Source: Incurvaria masculella (Eukaryota > Arthropoda > Insecta > Lepidoptera > Incurvariidae). From it: a stretch of 64,000 nucleotides of DNA. The stretch is taken from contig OX335657.1 of assembly GCA_946894095.1 (NCBI GenBank), positions 12,896,001-12,960,000 of the forward strand, read 5' to 3'. The notes under the pieces are model-generated. The model was not told the origin of the DNA and did no database searches. It worked only from the letters and a program-made list of their open reading frames with translations. The translations under genes and the position numbers were made by a program. Shown in pieces: positions 29,999 through 41,569 of this stretch; the stretch's first letter is position 1, and each line of letters starts with the position of its first letter.

Positions 29999-30832
29999 GT
30001 GACTATAAACAGTGAAAACACGCGAACGGTAGGAGTGCGTATAGATATCGGTCACAGATCCGCGCTAGTGTTCAGTGTGTACATGCCGACAGATTGTGCT
30101 GAAAATCTGCCAGAGTTCACTTCGTGCCTCGGAAACATGAACAGCATAATCGAGAGCAATGACGTCGAGTGTGTGTACATATTAGGCGATTTCAATGCGC
30201 ATCCGCACACCGTATTCAGTGATGAGCTAGTTAGTTTCTGTGCTGAGCAGGAGTGGGTCTGCGCAGACTATGAAACTTTAGGTATAGACTCGGACACGTA
30301 CACGTTCGTGAGTGACGTGCACGGCTCGCGCCGCTGGCTCGACCATTGTGTACTGACTGCCTCCGCCTATGAAACTGTTACTTATGTTAAACCATTACAT
30401 GATGTGTTTTGCTCCGATCACTTTCCCTTAGTTTTAGCGTGTAATATCGAGCTTATTAAACCTAAGATGCAAAGTGTTAACAATACTTCTATTAACAAAT
30501 ACATCTGGGGAGTTCGGGGACAATGTCAGACTAATTTGTACACTGAAATATGTACAAATACCTTTAAAGATATCGGGCTTCCGATAGAATGTGCGAAATG
30601 TCAGGGAAATATTTGTAGTAAAGAAAATCATTTCAAGTATATCGATAAGTTGTACCAAAAATTAGTATGTTCTCTCCAATCTGCCGCAGAAAAATCCTTC
30701 AGCGCCAAGGAGGGGGGAGGTCGAAAAGTTATCGGTTGGAATTTTCATGTCAAGCATTGGATGGAAAACAACCATCAGGACCTTTTTACGAAAATATGCA
30801 AAATTCACGTAGAAAATTTAAAAATAAACTAA
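29999..30832 (+). pseudogene. LINE endonuclease (C-terminal two thirds) and linker
   Basis: A 277-codon frame of an apurinic-type LINE endonuclease. VFSVYMPTD (about 28-36), ILGDFNAHP (the catalytic GDFNxH motif, about 60-68), then SRRWLDHCVLTAS and VFCSDHFPLV with the SDH motif (about 138). Reading continues into the linker VIGWNFHVKHWMENNHQDLF. After that the frame is lost and the authentic continuation (KFKNKLKWCQNNEEKIKM) is in the next frame, showing a frameshift at about 30800. The first Met is internal to the domain, so it is not a real start. The enzyme would nick target DNA to prime reverse transcription. Confidence 0.88.
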
Positions 30833-32484
30833 AGTGGTGCCAGAATAATGAAGAGAAAATTAAAATGGATATATTAGCTAAACACAGGTCAAATTCAGAT
30901 TTCGTGAAGTTTTGGAAAGCAACCAATAAATTAAACTACAGACCTAGCCTGCCTTTTAGCGTTGAAGGAATTCTCGATCAGAGGCAAATAGCGAACCTTT
31001 TTGTAAACCACTTTACAGCTAAATCAAGCTCACCGTGTACCGTCAGCACGAGCGCGCAAGAGGCAGAGCGCTGCGGTGGCCCAGTGACCATTACACTATC
31101 TCCTGAACAAGTGGTCAAAACTGTTAGATCCATGAAACGAGGAAAGTCACCGGGCCACGATAGCCTCAGCATTGAGCACGTTCAGTGCGCGGGCTGGGAG
31201 TTCGCTCGTGTGTTAGCAATGTTTTATAATTTGTGTATATGCCATGAATATCTACCGCTTGATATGTTGAAAACGTTAGTTGTGCCAATCATCAAAAATA
31301 AATCGGGGGACATATCTAGCTGTAATAATTACAGACCGATATCTCTTGCAACGATTCTGGCAAAAGTATTTGAGAAACTATTGCAGCCAGAATTGTTGCG
31401 GCACCTAAAAATTGATGACGCGCAATTTGGTTTTAGACCAAATGTCTCTACGGATATGGCAATTTTGTCCTTGAAACAAATAGTTAATCATTACCGTGAC
31501 AGAGATACTTCGGTTTATGCATGTTTTTTAGGCCTTAGTAAGGCTTTTGACACAGTAAGATACGATAAGATGTGGACCAAACTTCAAGATTCGAGGGTTC
31601 CGAATACAATAACTAACCTGCTTAAGTTTTGGTACACGCATCAGGTTAACAATGTGCGCTGGGGTAATGTTTTATCAGATAGTTACAGGCTAAACTGTGG
31701 TGTTAGGCAAGGGGGATTAACATCTCCAGACCTATTTAACCTGTATGTTAACAATCTTATTGTGGAGCTCAGCAGCACTAGAGTAGGATGCCAGGTGGGC
31801 AAGAGATATATTAACAATCTCAGCTATGCAGACGATATGGTGCTGTTGAGCCCTTCAATAAAGGGATTAAGACGGCTTATTAAAATATGCGAAAGGTTTG
31901 CTAACGAACATGGCCTCACTTACAATGCCAAAAAAACCGAAATGATGGTATTTAAGGCAGGGAAGGGTCCACAGAATATTCCAGCTGTACACCTTTACGA
32001 CAGTGAAATCAAGAGAGTGGAACAATTTAAATATCTAGGACATGTGCTTACATCGAACATGAGAGATGATGCGGATATCGAAAGACAGCGGAGAGCCTTA
32101 GCAGTAGTGGGGAATATGCTTGCTCGCAGATTTGCGAAGTGCTCAGACGAGGTTAAAATCACATTATTTCAATCATTCTGCCAGTCTCTTTACACATGTC
32201 AAATTTGGCTAGATTATAATAAGAGATCATACACTGCCCTGCGAATACAATACAACAATATCTTCAGATACTTAATGCATCTGCCTCGTTTCTGCAGTGC
32301 ATCCACAATGTTTGCAGAGGCGAGAGTGGATGATTTTTATGCAGTAATGAGAAAACGAATTGCAAAATTTAGACAAAGGATTGCGGAAAGCAAAAACGAA
32401 ATCATGGCCTACATTGCTCAGTATATATGCAACAATACTTACAGGTACTGGGCAATGTATTGCACCGCAAATAATATTAATTGA
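30667..32484 (+). pseudogene. LINE reverse transcriptase, CR1/L2 group
   Basis: A 605-codon frame, authentic from about residue 50 on. Reverse transcriptase blocks in order: MKRGKSPGHDSLSIEHVQ, NNYRPISLATILAKVFEKLL, QFGFRPNVSTDMAI, a first catalytic block that reads FLGLSKAFDTV, NCGVRQGGLTSPDLFN and the catalytic SYADDMVLL. The usual Asp of the FxDLSKAFD motif is Gly here (FLGLSKAFD), which would disable that position. The thumb and C-terminal region are complete and end YCTANNIN-stop. Otherwise uninterrupted, so the copy is fairly young but probably inactive. Confidence 0.88.
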
Positions 32485-32679
32485 TTGTTTTGTTTGTTAT
32501 TTTTTAGTTATTTATTATTATAATTAATACATAATTATATTTAGTTAGTAATTAATGTACTTATTCTCTTTTTGTTGTAAAATCTTTTGTTGTTTACCTA
32601 TTTGTTTTGTGCTGTACGAATGGACTTCGTGTCTGATGTAATAAAGTTATTATTATTATTATTATTATTAAATCTAAAA

Positions 32680-33280
32680 CTAAAGATGTCTTGTGACTTA
32701 CAAAGATACATTCTAGAGGTAATGTTAAATTAAAATGTATAATAGATACCATAAATACATACATACATTAAACATTAATACAAAATACATGTATTTATTG
32801 AAAAAAAAATCGCTGCTTTTTCAAAATGATTAAATAATAATTTTAGTGATTTCCTCTCGATTTTGTCCTTGCTGCAATTAAATATATCTGTACTGAACCC
32901 TTCATTATAAGTATGACTTATTCTACACAGAGGTTTTCTTTTACCTGTATTGATGCGAGTAAGACGTAGATAGAAGAGATGTGCATTTACTGAATAAAAT
33001 TCGTAATCAAGAATGGAAAAATACTAAAGCTTGAAACAGTTTTCACAAAATTAGGGAAACAGTAAGAGAAAACATGTTATCGCACACAGTTAATAAGACA
33101 ATTAAAAGATACAGTAACATTTAATGTTTCAGTAAGAGTAACCGATTTACTTAGTTGGCTCTTTTTTAACTATTCAAGACGGTTGTTATTATTTGAACTT
33201 CAGTTAGATTCACTGATGATTTTTTTCATTGTGTGGAACATCCGGTGAATAGTCGGAAGCCGGTTCGAAAAAAGTTCTTT
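32680..33280. other. No gene recognised
   Basis: Anonymous AT-rich sequence after the LINE tail. Confidence 0.35.
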
Positions 33281-33821
33281 TTAAACCGACTTCAAAAAAG
33301 GAGGAGGTTATCAATTCGTCTTATGTTTTTTTTGTTTTTTGTTTTTATGTTTGTTACCTCATAACTTTTGCCTAGGTGAACCGATTTTGATGATTATTTT
33401 TTTAAATGAAAGCTAGTGCTTCTCAAGTGGTCCCATTTTAATTTGGTTAAGTTCTGACAATGATATCCATGAGAAAATCATATAAGTCTTAAATTTGTAT
33501 TAAGACGACAAATGGACCAATAACTCAATATAACGCCAACCGATTTCAGTGATTCTTTTTTTATTGGAAAGGACGTGTACAAATTAGTAAGTGTATTTCA
33601 GATTCACTAAAAATAAACAAAAAAAAATTACAAAAAAAATAACCGACTTCAAAGAAAAAGCGCTAAAAAGTAAAAAATTATTGAATTTTTTTGTAGTTAC
33701 GATTTTTGTTATTTTTTGAGTCGGTGTCAGCCAAGGTCGCCAAGGTTCTCTTGATTGGCGGAGCGCGCAATTATTTTTTACTTTTTATTGCTTTTTCTTT
33801 GAAGTCGGTTATTTTTTTTTT
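33281..33821 (+). repeat. 'aaccgacttc' dispersed repeat (copy 1)
   Basis: Begins AAACCGACTTCAAAAAAGGA with GGAGGTT. It contains ACCTCATAACTTTTGCC, TGACAATGATATCCATGAG and GGACGTGTACAAATTAGTAA. It ends in an internal inverted pair: ATAACCGACTTCAAAGAAAA near 33633 and its complement near 33795. Abundant in lepidopteran genomes. No frame. Confidence 0.85.
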
Positions 33822-33829
33822 AGTCGGAA

Positions 33830-35095
33830 GGATGACTTGGAGACTCTTATTGCTGTTCCTACGGTTGGCAAAGCATTTTGAAAAAAATATAAAGACATCT
33901 AAACAATATTGAACAAAGATTTTAAAAATATACGAATAATTAGTGCGATATGCGGTTCAACGTTTCTCTATTCACTCAATTAATTACTTTTAAAATTATA
34001 TTTGAAACCACAGTACCCCTTCCTAACAAACTATTGGTTTTAAATGTGATCAAATAGATATGTACATATCTTACAAGTCACTATACAACGACGCGATAAG
34101 TTCCTACAACTTGCGTAGGCACCACGACAGTGATAATAATAAATTGGGGAAGTTTCGTGAATATGGGAGCGAGTGCGTTAAAATAAGCTTGATTTAGGCT
34201 ACGCATAAGCTTGTCGTAACAGCTTGAACAGTTCGCTGTTTATGTCTTCGTTCTTCAAAATAGTCCATGAGCTGAGAGTTGTCGTTTGGTTTCATTCGGT
34301 GAATAAAATTTGACATATTTACAAAGACAAAAAAGTAGACATTGTTTCTCTCTTAAGTGAGTCTAGTGTTATGAATTACTTTGCATGGAAAGTATAGCTT
34401 TGTATTAAAGAGAAAAAATGTTAGACTTTTTTGTTTATTTTAATCCCAATAATAACTTTTCAAATTTCATGTACAGGTTGTTGCAACATTCTGTATCTTG
34501 TTCGAAGAAAGTTTTTTCATGAGCTGAACCAACCTAACTGCAAAGCCCTAAAAGCTTAAATTGTTAATATTGATTTGTATTCAGACACCTTAATACTTTT
34601 ATAGTATTATAATATCGGGATCTTGTAATTTGTCCATCACCCGATCTTAACAATTTTAATGGGGCCATTTTAATTAAACAAAAAAGATTCATCCAAGTCC
34701 AAATAAAAAGTAACATTTGCGTGACCAAATATGACGAGGAATGTGATATGTATGTATGTATAATCGACCGTGAAGCAAGGACACATTAATTGAAGAAAGA
34801 GCGTACAATTCACATTCCTTGGAATAAGCGACGTACCTGCTTGGTACGAAAAAGTATATTTACAAAATATGACGAATTGAAAAACTCTTCCTTTTTGAGT
34901 CCGTTAATAAAAATAAAGATCGCTGCCAACTCTTTGACTTATTTTTTTAGTAAGTTGAGTATAATAACTCCCAATGCCACAAATAACATTGAATCACAGC
35001 AAATATTCATGACACTAAGTGAGCGTATTTATTTTAGTCATATTTTTCTTGCAGCGAAACCAGAACTGTTGAATTTGTTTATGCGCTGTGAAGGG
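33830..35095. other. No gene recognised
   Basis: Anonymous AT-rich DNA. Short open frames (for example 34790-35098) have no motif. Confidence 0.35.
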
Positions 35096-35097
35096 TG

Positions 35098-35560
35098 AGA
35101 ATCACATCACGCTTCATAAAAGAAGTATGATTTCTGGCTACATGATAATGGAATAGAATACAGATAATAGACAGACTAACCGGGACCGCTTCACAGATGT
35201 AATGTATCTGTCCGCCCCTTCTTGTCTCTTGATTCTGTTCGGATTCGGTAGCGCGAGCAGTGTTATCAAACGCTATTACTGCAAAAGTCGAAATATAACT
35301 AATAGCAGAAAACAGTATTTCAAAATCGGTTTCTAGTTCTCGATTATATGACCCATAGCAGGTCCAGAGGCGCTGCTCGCACCACCCGATCCTCTCAGAG
35401 TCGAAGACGGCGGCACGGAACAAAAGAAGGAGCGGACAGCTTCACTAAATCAGTTCAGCTTTCCCTGTTATTCTATGTATATTATCTATATTCTCTTCTA
35501 TTTTCCAGAAATCATATTAAAAAATTGCGAGAGGTGTTGTGGGACGCCCGGTAGGAATGA
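35098..35560. repeat. Degenerate long inverted repeat
   Basis: Outer matches ATGATTTCTGG (35128 and its complement near 35513) continue inward with AGATAATA, AGCTTC/GCTTCA and a central GCGAGCAG / CTGCTCGC pair (35257 and 35374). Identity is low over the whole length. Possibly an old foldback element. Confidence 0.4.
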
Positions 35561-35661
35561 AGTTCCTTTTGCTATATTCATCTATATTATATTACCTCAA
35601 GAAACACTTAAAAGTCGGACAGCGTCACTCGTCTAGTTAAACACGAGATAACGCACAAAGC

Positions 35662-36018
35662 GCGAGCCGGTAGTCTAAGTTGTCACCTAAATTGGCGTTA
35701 CGGCAAACCGATCGACTGGCGTTTTCAAATGTATGGAGAAATTGATGAGCGCGCGCAGCGGGCGTTAAGCGAACTAACATTTGCGAGTCCGAGCTTGATT
35801 TGACAGCTTACTCAACGTTGCCGTAAATACGTCGACGTTGCCGTTTACGTCCACTCCGCGTTTTCATACAAATCGGAAGTCCGCGTTTGACTTTGACAGC
35901 TTGAAGAAGTAAAACCACAGAATATCTAGTAAAAACTTGTATGGAGTTTGGAGAAAACGCCAGTCGATCGGTTTGCCGTAAACGCCAATTTCGGTGAGAA
36001 CTCAGACTGCCCACTCTG
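35662..36018 (-). mobile_element. 357-bp MITE (copy 2, inverted relative to copy 1)
   Basis: By eye, only about four differences from the reverse complement of 28990-29346 across the whole element. Termini GAGCCGGTAGTCTAAGTTGT and the reverse of CAGAGTGGGCAGTCTGAGTT. Confidence 0.9.
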
Positions 36019-36099
36019 ACCAGATTTTTACCTAACTGTAATGATGTTGAAGAAGTGTGAAAACATTAACTATTTAATAACGTAAGTTGATATTTAGTG

Positions 36100-36262
36100 A
36101 CGAATTCGAACTCACTCTTGCCCTGAATGGACTCCCAGTAGTGAGCGAATTCTTTAGAAAACTGACTGACCGATTCTACCAACAGTGTATCACTAAAACG
36201 TGGCTTCGCTGCCGCTGTACGGGTGAATTTCGGTCGCCACTCCCGTATTTACCTACTCGTTG
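36100..36262 (+). repeat. Dispersed repeat 'CACTGAAACGTGGCT' (copy 2)
   Basis: GAATTCGAACTCACTCTTGC, CCGATTCTACCAACAGTGTA and TCACTAAAACGTGGCTTCGC match copy 1 at 29436. Shorter than copy 1. Confidence 0.65.
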
Positions 36263-36264
36263 CT

Positions 36265-36650
36265 CCGAAGCCTTTCGCAATTGCGGGCGGTTGCCTTCGA
36301 CTGAAAGAGAGCTCTCTTCACATGCTAAACAAAATGCTCAGCGCAAACAAAGCAGTACCAGCTGATGCCCGAAATGAATCCTTTACCGAGGCGCTTCGGG
36401 CGCCAGTAATCCCTTTATCGGCTTGAGGCGGGTCACGGGTTGCCTTCAGCGGGGCACCGATCCGCACCGCGCCCATTATGCCGCATAATGTTTCTGTAAA
36501 TATTTCGTAACAATGCGCCGGGGAAAGCTTGGACTATCCGCTCTCGCTTCGGATTCGCTGAGAATGGCAGAGCGGTGCTGCAGGCTCTGGGTGAGTCACT
36601 CCGGCCGGATCATGATATACGTCTTCTTACATTACATATTAATTCTATTT
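36265..36650. other. GC-richer single-copy-like stretch, no gene recognised
   Basis: More GC-rich than its surroundings. It contains a possible splice donor (CTCTGGGTGAGT near 36590) preceded by a short ATG frame, but there is not enough to call an exon. Confidence 0.3.
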
Positions 36651-36654
36651 TTAA

Positions 36655-36955
36655 AGTGATGGTGTTGTCTCTGTCTTTTTGCTGATGGTTTTGTCTCTTT
36701 CCTTCTGATTATGGTGTTGTCTCTTTCTTTCTGGCGACGGTGTTGTCTCTGTCTTTATGTTGTTGGTGTCGTCTATGTTTTTCTGGTGATGGTTTTGTCT
36801 CTGTCTTTCTGGTGATGGTTTTGTCTATGTCTTTTTTGTGATGGTTTAGCGTCTATCTTTCTGGTGATGGTGTTGTATTTATCTTTCTAGTGAAGGGTTT
36901 TTTTCTCTGTCTTTCTGGTTACGGTATTTTATCTGTCTTGCTGGTTACAATGTGG
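36655..36955 (+). repeat. Minisatellite, 28-32-bp unit, about 10 copies
   Basis: Unit resembling GGTGATGGTTTTGTCTCTGT plus CTTTCT. Copies drift in length and sequence from left to right, and the last two are poorly preserved. No frame conserved across units. Confidence 0.9.
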
Positions 36956-37329
36956 TTTTTAATAATACCTTGTGGAACCTAAAAACTGTATGTGAAGAAG
37001 CAACAAGCTCACCGGCATGGTTTCAGCTACCCATGACGAAGTGCAAAAGTCCATGGGCGTCGCCAAGCGTCTCTTAGACGAATACCTGGCGTAGACCAAA
37101 GGCCGCGCTCAAGATAAAAAATCAAACAAATTATCTTAAAAAATAGATGGGCAACGTGTCTGCTATTTTGAAGCTATTCGGGCAGGTTCCTAACACTAGA
37201 TAAGCTATTATATCAATCTATCTTTCATCTTTCAATAGTGTTTTATATGATCGGCAGAGAAGGCACTTTGATAAGATTTTGTCAGATCCTTTCTGACATT
37301 TGACACCTCTTTGCATAACTAAACAGGAG

Positions 37330-37482
37330 TTAAAATTGTCCGTATTTTCAATCCAGTTCAATCCAGTCGTGCTAATAAAGGGAAGGTTCTGGCATTGCAC
37401 CTAATTCCTTAGGGAATAAGGAGAGTTGGGCTAATATCATGCTGGTGGGTTTGGTATTAGCCATACATGGCCAGTTAAAGAA
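37330..37482 (+). mobile_element. SINE tail fragment
   Basis: AAAATTGTCCGTATTTTCAA, GGGAAGGTTCTGGCATTGCA, TTGGGCTAATATCATG and TATTAGCCATACATGGCCAG. The head and half of the body are missing. Confidence 0.75.
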
Positions 37483-37489
37483 ATAATCT

Positions 37490-39325
37490 AATATTGCCAA
37501 ATCATCCGTAAAATAATAATTTGGAAACTTTTCTTATACTATTAGGGCAAGTTCATCCTTGCAAAGTCGAATTATGAAAATCCTGACGTAAATTCAAGGA
37601 AGGTCTTGCCATTCTTACGCCTCTATCCGCTAATTTCAAGCTCTAGCGAAATGAGGCCATGCGCCGACTGAATAGAGTGCCATACTGCATGACAGCGTGA
37701 GACGGCAGCCCTGGCAGCAATGCGGTGAACTGTTGACATGTGTCACACGCCGCCTCTGAATGGCTTTCGTTTTAGTTCGCATACCAGCAGTCACGAAAGC
37801 TTCCGTTGTTCAAGTGCGGAGGCAAAAAATTGTATTTCAACGTGCTCCATCCATGGAAAGTTTATTTAAAGGTTTTTCTGTCGTGTTGTGGTCCATGGGT
37901 TATGGGTCTGAGCATATGATATTTTTGCAAAGTTGAATTAGGGCCGTTAGGTTAGGTTAGGGTAGGTTAGGTTAGCATCGATAAATATCAAGTCATACAG
38001 GCATCGATGCATACAGGGTACATGTAGGTTTTTTTTTATTTTATGACCAGGTTAGTATTTAATATTTTACATGGTTATAAGTTAGAAGCGATTTTCTTTT
38101 CTTTGGAAATACTTTACATCTATGGAGGAAGTAATCAAGTATGCAGACTTATAAATCAAAGGCACTGAAAACTTACCAATATAATAACTCCCTACAACCC
38201 TGGCGGGATGCCTCCTCTCTGCGCAGGCAGCCCCGAACTTTTATTTAAGATTTTCAGAAACCTAAATCTAAGAACCACAACTTTTCATAAATCTTTACAT
38301 GCAGTTATACCTACTAATGTAAAAAACAGGAACGTTTCCTTTCAGTAAAATATGCTGTCTTCAGTATTAAGGATACTTCCATTTCATGTAGCTTTCCAAG
38401 CTATTTTAACGAATCGCTGAAAACTCACTTTAAAAATTTTCTTTTACTTGTTTATGAAAAAAAAAATTTTCATGCTTACTCCTCAAAAATATCATCGAAA
38501 AGACAAAAATTAATAATTATTAAAATCTGTTCACAATTGGCGAAGAAATTGAGTAAAAGAATTGAGAACGAATTGAATCGTTTTTTAAGTCAACATTTCT
38601 TCATTAAGTAAATTATTATTATAAACATTTGTTTATGTCTGATTTGCGACGGCTTATGGTTAATCTTGAAATGTGTTTTTTTTTAATGGCCCGAAACCCT
38701 AATAACTGAAAGCAATTAAACAAACAAAATACCTCATCTCTTACTGCATACCTTCATAAAACGGAAATGAAATAAGTACGCTTCTGCAAAACAAACGCAA
38801 GTACGTCATAAATCTATGGTTTTGCCTCAATTTCCCAACGTTTACAATGGCGTCTCAAGACGTCCAATCTCCATCCGACTCGTCTCCGGCCGGACGGTTA
38901 ATGGATTCTGAGGCCAATAAAACCTTAATTAAATTAAGGTCCTCGTCGCCTTTTAGTATAGGCTCGGGTATTCTAGACGGCGTGATTTTAACGGGCGGTC
39001 TGATAAGGCGGAGTCCACACTGGCGCCTGTTTGGTGGTTAAATGTAATTATTACCGATTCGATGACAAGGGGCCCATTAAGCGACATTTATTTTTATCGT
39101 TGTACCGCTGTAACGTGATTACATTTAATTGTTTTAAAGCAATATTGATTCGTTATTGAATAGGCGTAATATATGAGCCCAGAGAATATGAGCGTTGTTG
39201 AGAATGTATTAACGCAAGAGAGTGGCGACTTCCTTAATAATTGTAGGATTAAAAATGTTTCAAAGCAATATTCCTTCAGTTGATTTGAAATTTCAAAATG
39301 TTTGCTCGCGGTCGATTACTACAAG
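37490..39325. other. No gene recognised apart from a short TTAGG tract
   Basis: Anonymous DNA. A 64-codon frame (38847-39041) starts in a reasonable context (ACAATGGCG) but has no recognised domain. Confidence 0.3.
37946..37975 (+). repeat. Interstitial (TTAGG)n telomere-type tract
   Basis: GTTAGGTTAGGTTAGG, then GTAGG, GTTAGGTTAG: about six units with one base dropped. TTAGG is the insect telomeric unit. Confidence 0.85.
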
Positions 39326-39328
39326 ATT

Positions 39329-39713
39329 TTTGTATGCAACATGTATGGCTACTACCACACAACTACAGTTATGATATTAGCCCAATATACCACATTCGCG
39401 AAGGAATTAGGTGCCACGCCAGGACATTCCCTTTATGAGCACGGTTACATTAAACTGGATTGAAAACACGGACAATTTTTCATTGCCGCTTTGACCATCT
39501 TTTCATCCAATGCGATGGTACCAACCCAGGCGGGCTTAAACCCTACCACCCAGAAAGGAAAGAGGACAGTTTTAAATGGATTCTGAACCATGGAGCAGTT
39601 GCACTTATCCAACTCGGAAAGAGAAAGAAAGAGGTGCATGAACGGAGATAGGATTTGAACCCAGCCTCTGGTATGCGTTAGCCAAGTCCCCGCGGAACTA
39701 GGCTACGAGCCGC
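39329..39713 (-). mobile_element. tRNA-headed SINE
   Basis: Minus strand, with the head at the right: AGCGGCTCGTAGCCTAGTTC, GGCTGGGTTCAAATCC (B box), the body including CCATCGCATTGGATGAAAAG, and the tail at the left ending ACATGTTGCATACAAAA. A poly-C run (39739-39754) lies about 25 bases beyond the head. Confidence 0.88.
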
Positions 39714-39759
39714 TGGGGGCGGCAATTTGGCACTCTGCCCCCCCCCCCCCCCCATAGAA

Positions 39760-40925
39760 ATGTCGATCCAATGCTGGTTGTCTGCGAAGAAACTTGAGTT
39801 ATGTTTCGGAGATCCGATTATGTGCAGTATGCACTGACAGCACCACCACGCAACGGGTCTTTGTTTTATTCAAAAATCAAAGACAAGTCAAATAAAAGCC
39901 AAAAGATAATCGTCGTGAAAATTGTCTTTTCTGTGTAGTTTGACCAAGATACATTTTCGATATAATCGTAATATTCTGATGCGTACGTTAACCCTAATGG
40001 CCGTAAATTATTTAAAATATTTTTAATTTAGTGTGGGTTTTTTACATTTCATTAATATCAGCATATCGTCAAACCCTTAGGATGAAATGGTTTCATGCAC
40101 GTCCATAATTCCTACATGGATAAAATAGGTTCTTAAAAGTGCGGTAGTTTGTGTGACAAATGTTTGTTTCTTAAAACCGCTGCAACCAATCCAGCCGCGC
40201 CTTTACTTAAATATTGACTCACGGTCACCACTGAGCGACTTGCCACCCCCTGTTTACCCGATCGAATGAACCTGTTGACAGCTACCCCATCTGATTTGTG
40301 ATCGATTGGGTCCCTGTTTGTTGGCGATAGGACTTTCTTAGTTCTGCCGCAGATCGAATAATTGTACGATAGAGAAGTACGGAACATTCACTGTACGAGG
40401 TACGAATTGTACCAATAGCTGTACATTATTAGGTTTTAGTTGCCGGCTTTTCTCGGTCCGATTTAGTTTTGGACATTCACCCGAGCGTAGCCAGTTAAAA
40501 TGTGGTTTCACTTTCGCGGGCGTGTTATTTAAACGGTCAGTTCTGAGTCTCGACAACAGCGCCACGTACCAGGATCCAGCTAGGTATAACTAAAAACTAT
40601 CCTCGGGCATCGACAAAGGTTTAGAAAAAAATATAAATAGAATTTGTGCAGCCGTTCTCGAGTTTTCCGCACATATATCGCAATTACTGATTATTTTTCG
40701 CTATGAGTTAGCTGATTGACAATAATTCACCGTGTGTGTGAAATAATGAATAAAATAAACATTTTTACGTTTTATTCTTTGGCAGTACGATCAGGGTAAA
40801 GTGCTTGGGCACCACGGAGATCGACGATCTGCATGTTGGGCACAGACACCACCGGCATATTATTTACTTATGTACTTTCCTTGTAAGAAATATACATTCT
40901 GATAATAATATGAAACCAGCTCGAT
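39760..40925. other. No gene recognised
   Basis: Somewhat more GC-rich between about 40130 and 40600, with two overlapping minus-strand frames lacking motifs. Nothing else seen. Confidence 0.3.
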
Positions 40926-40928
40926 ATA

Positions 40929-41568
40929 AAAAAAAAAATTAACAAAAAAAAATAACCAACTTCAAAGAAAAAGCACTAAAAAGTAAAAAATTATTTCCAT
41001 TTTTGTAGTTACGATTTCTGTTATTTTTTGAGTCGGCGTCAGCCGGGCACGCGCTGCGCCAATCAAGAGAACCTAACCTAACCTAACCTAACCTAACCTA
41101 ACCTTGGCTAACACCGACTCAAAAAATAACAGAAATCGTAACTACAAAAATGGAAATTATTTTTTACTTTTTAGTGCTTTTTCTTTAAAGTCGGTTATTT
41201 TTTTTGTTAAATTTTGATTTTATTTGTTTATTTTTAGTGAATCTGAAGTACACTTACTAATTTGTACACGTCCTTTCCAATAAAAAAAGAATCACCGAAA
41301 TCGGTTGGCGTGTTATATTGAGTTATTCGTCCATTTGTCGCGCACATCTTAATACAAATATAAGACTTTTATGATTTTCTCATGGATATCATTGTCAGAA
41401 CTTAACCAAATTAAAATGGAACCATTTGGGAAGCACTAGCTATCATTTAAAAAAATAATCATCAAAATCGGTTCACCCAGGCAAAAGTTATGAGGTAACA
41501 AACATAAAAAAAAAAAAAAACATACAGACGAATTGATAACCTCCTCCTTTTTTTGAAGTCGGTTAAAA
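40929..41568 (-). repeat. 'aaccgacttc' dispersed repeat (copy 2) with expanded palindrome
   Basis: Reverse orientation to 33281-33821 with the same landmarks. Its left part holds an enlarged inverted repeat: 40951-41044 and 41106-41200 are complementary over about 90 bases (for example AAATAACAGAAATCGTAACT). Between them is a (CCTAA)n tract. The copy at 33281 has only the outer part of this palindrome. Confidence 0.85.
41071..41104 (-). repeat. Interstitial (TTAGG)n tract in a palindrome loop
   Basis: ACCTAACCTAACCTAACCTA and onward: about six perfect CCTAA units, i.e. TTAGG on the minus strand. Flanked on both sides by the complementary 90-base arms. Confidence 0.9.
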
Positions 41569-41569
41569 A

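Larger units (their letters stand above)
29950..32670 (+). mobile_element. CR1/L2-type LINE, 5' truncated, (ATT)n tail
   Basis: Coding homology begins near 29955 with GGCALLWRKSLFPSVVTINS in the middle of the endonuclease. It runs through a reverse transcriptase ending at 32484. The 3' UTR of about 170 bp ends with AATAAAGTTATTATT and a (TTA)n microsatellite (32649-32670), a 3' end style common in the CR1/L2 assemblage. One frameshift lies near 30800. ORF1 and the endonuclease start are absent. It sits between inverted copies of the 357-bp MITE. Confidence 0.9.

Noticed and set aside
36565..36592. Short ATG frame ending at GGTGAGT
   Set aside because: Nine codons and no supporting context; a donor-like sequence of this quality occurs by chance.
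38847..39041. 64-codon frame with good start context
   Set aside because: No recognised domain and no splice or transcript support; kept only as a note.
40133..40565. Overlapping minus-strand frames in a GC-richer patch
   Set aside because: No domain, low-complexity-free but random-looking translation, no splice signals that fit.
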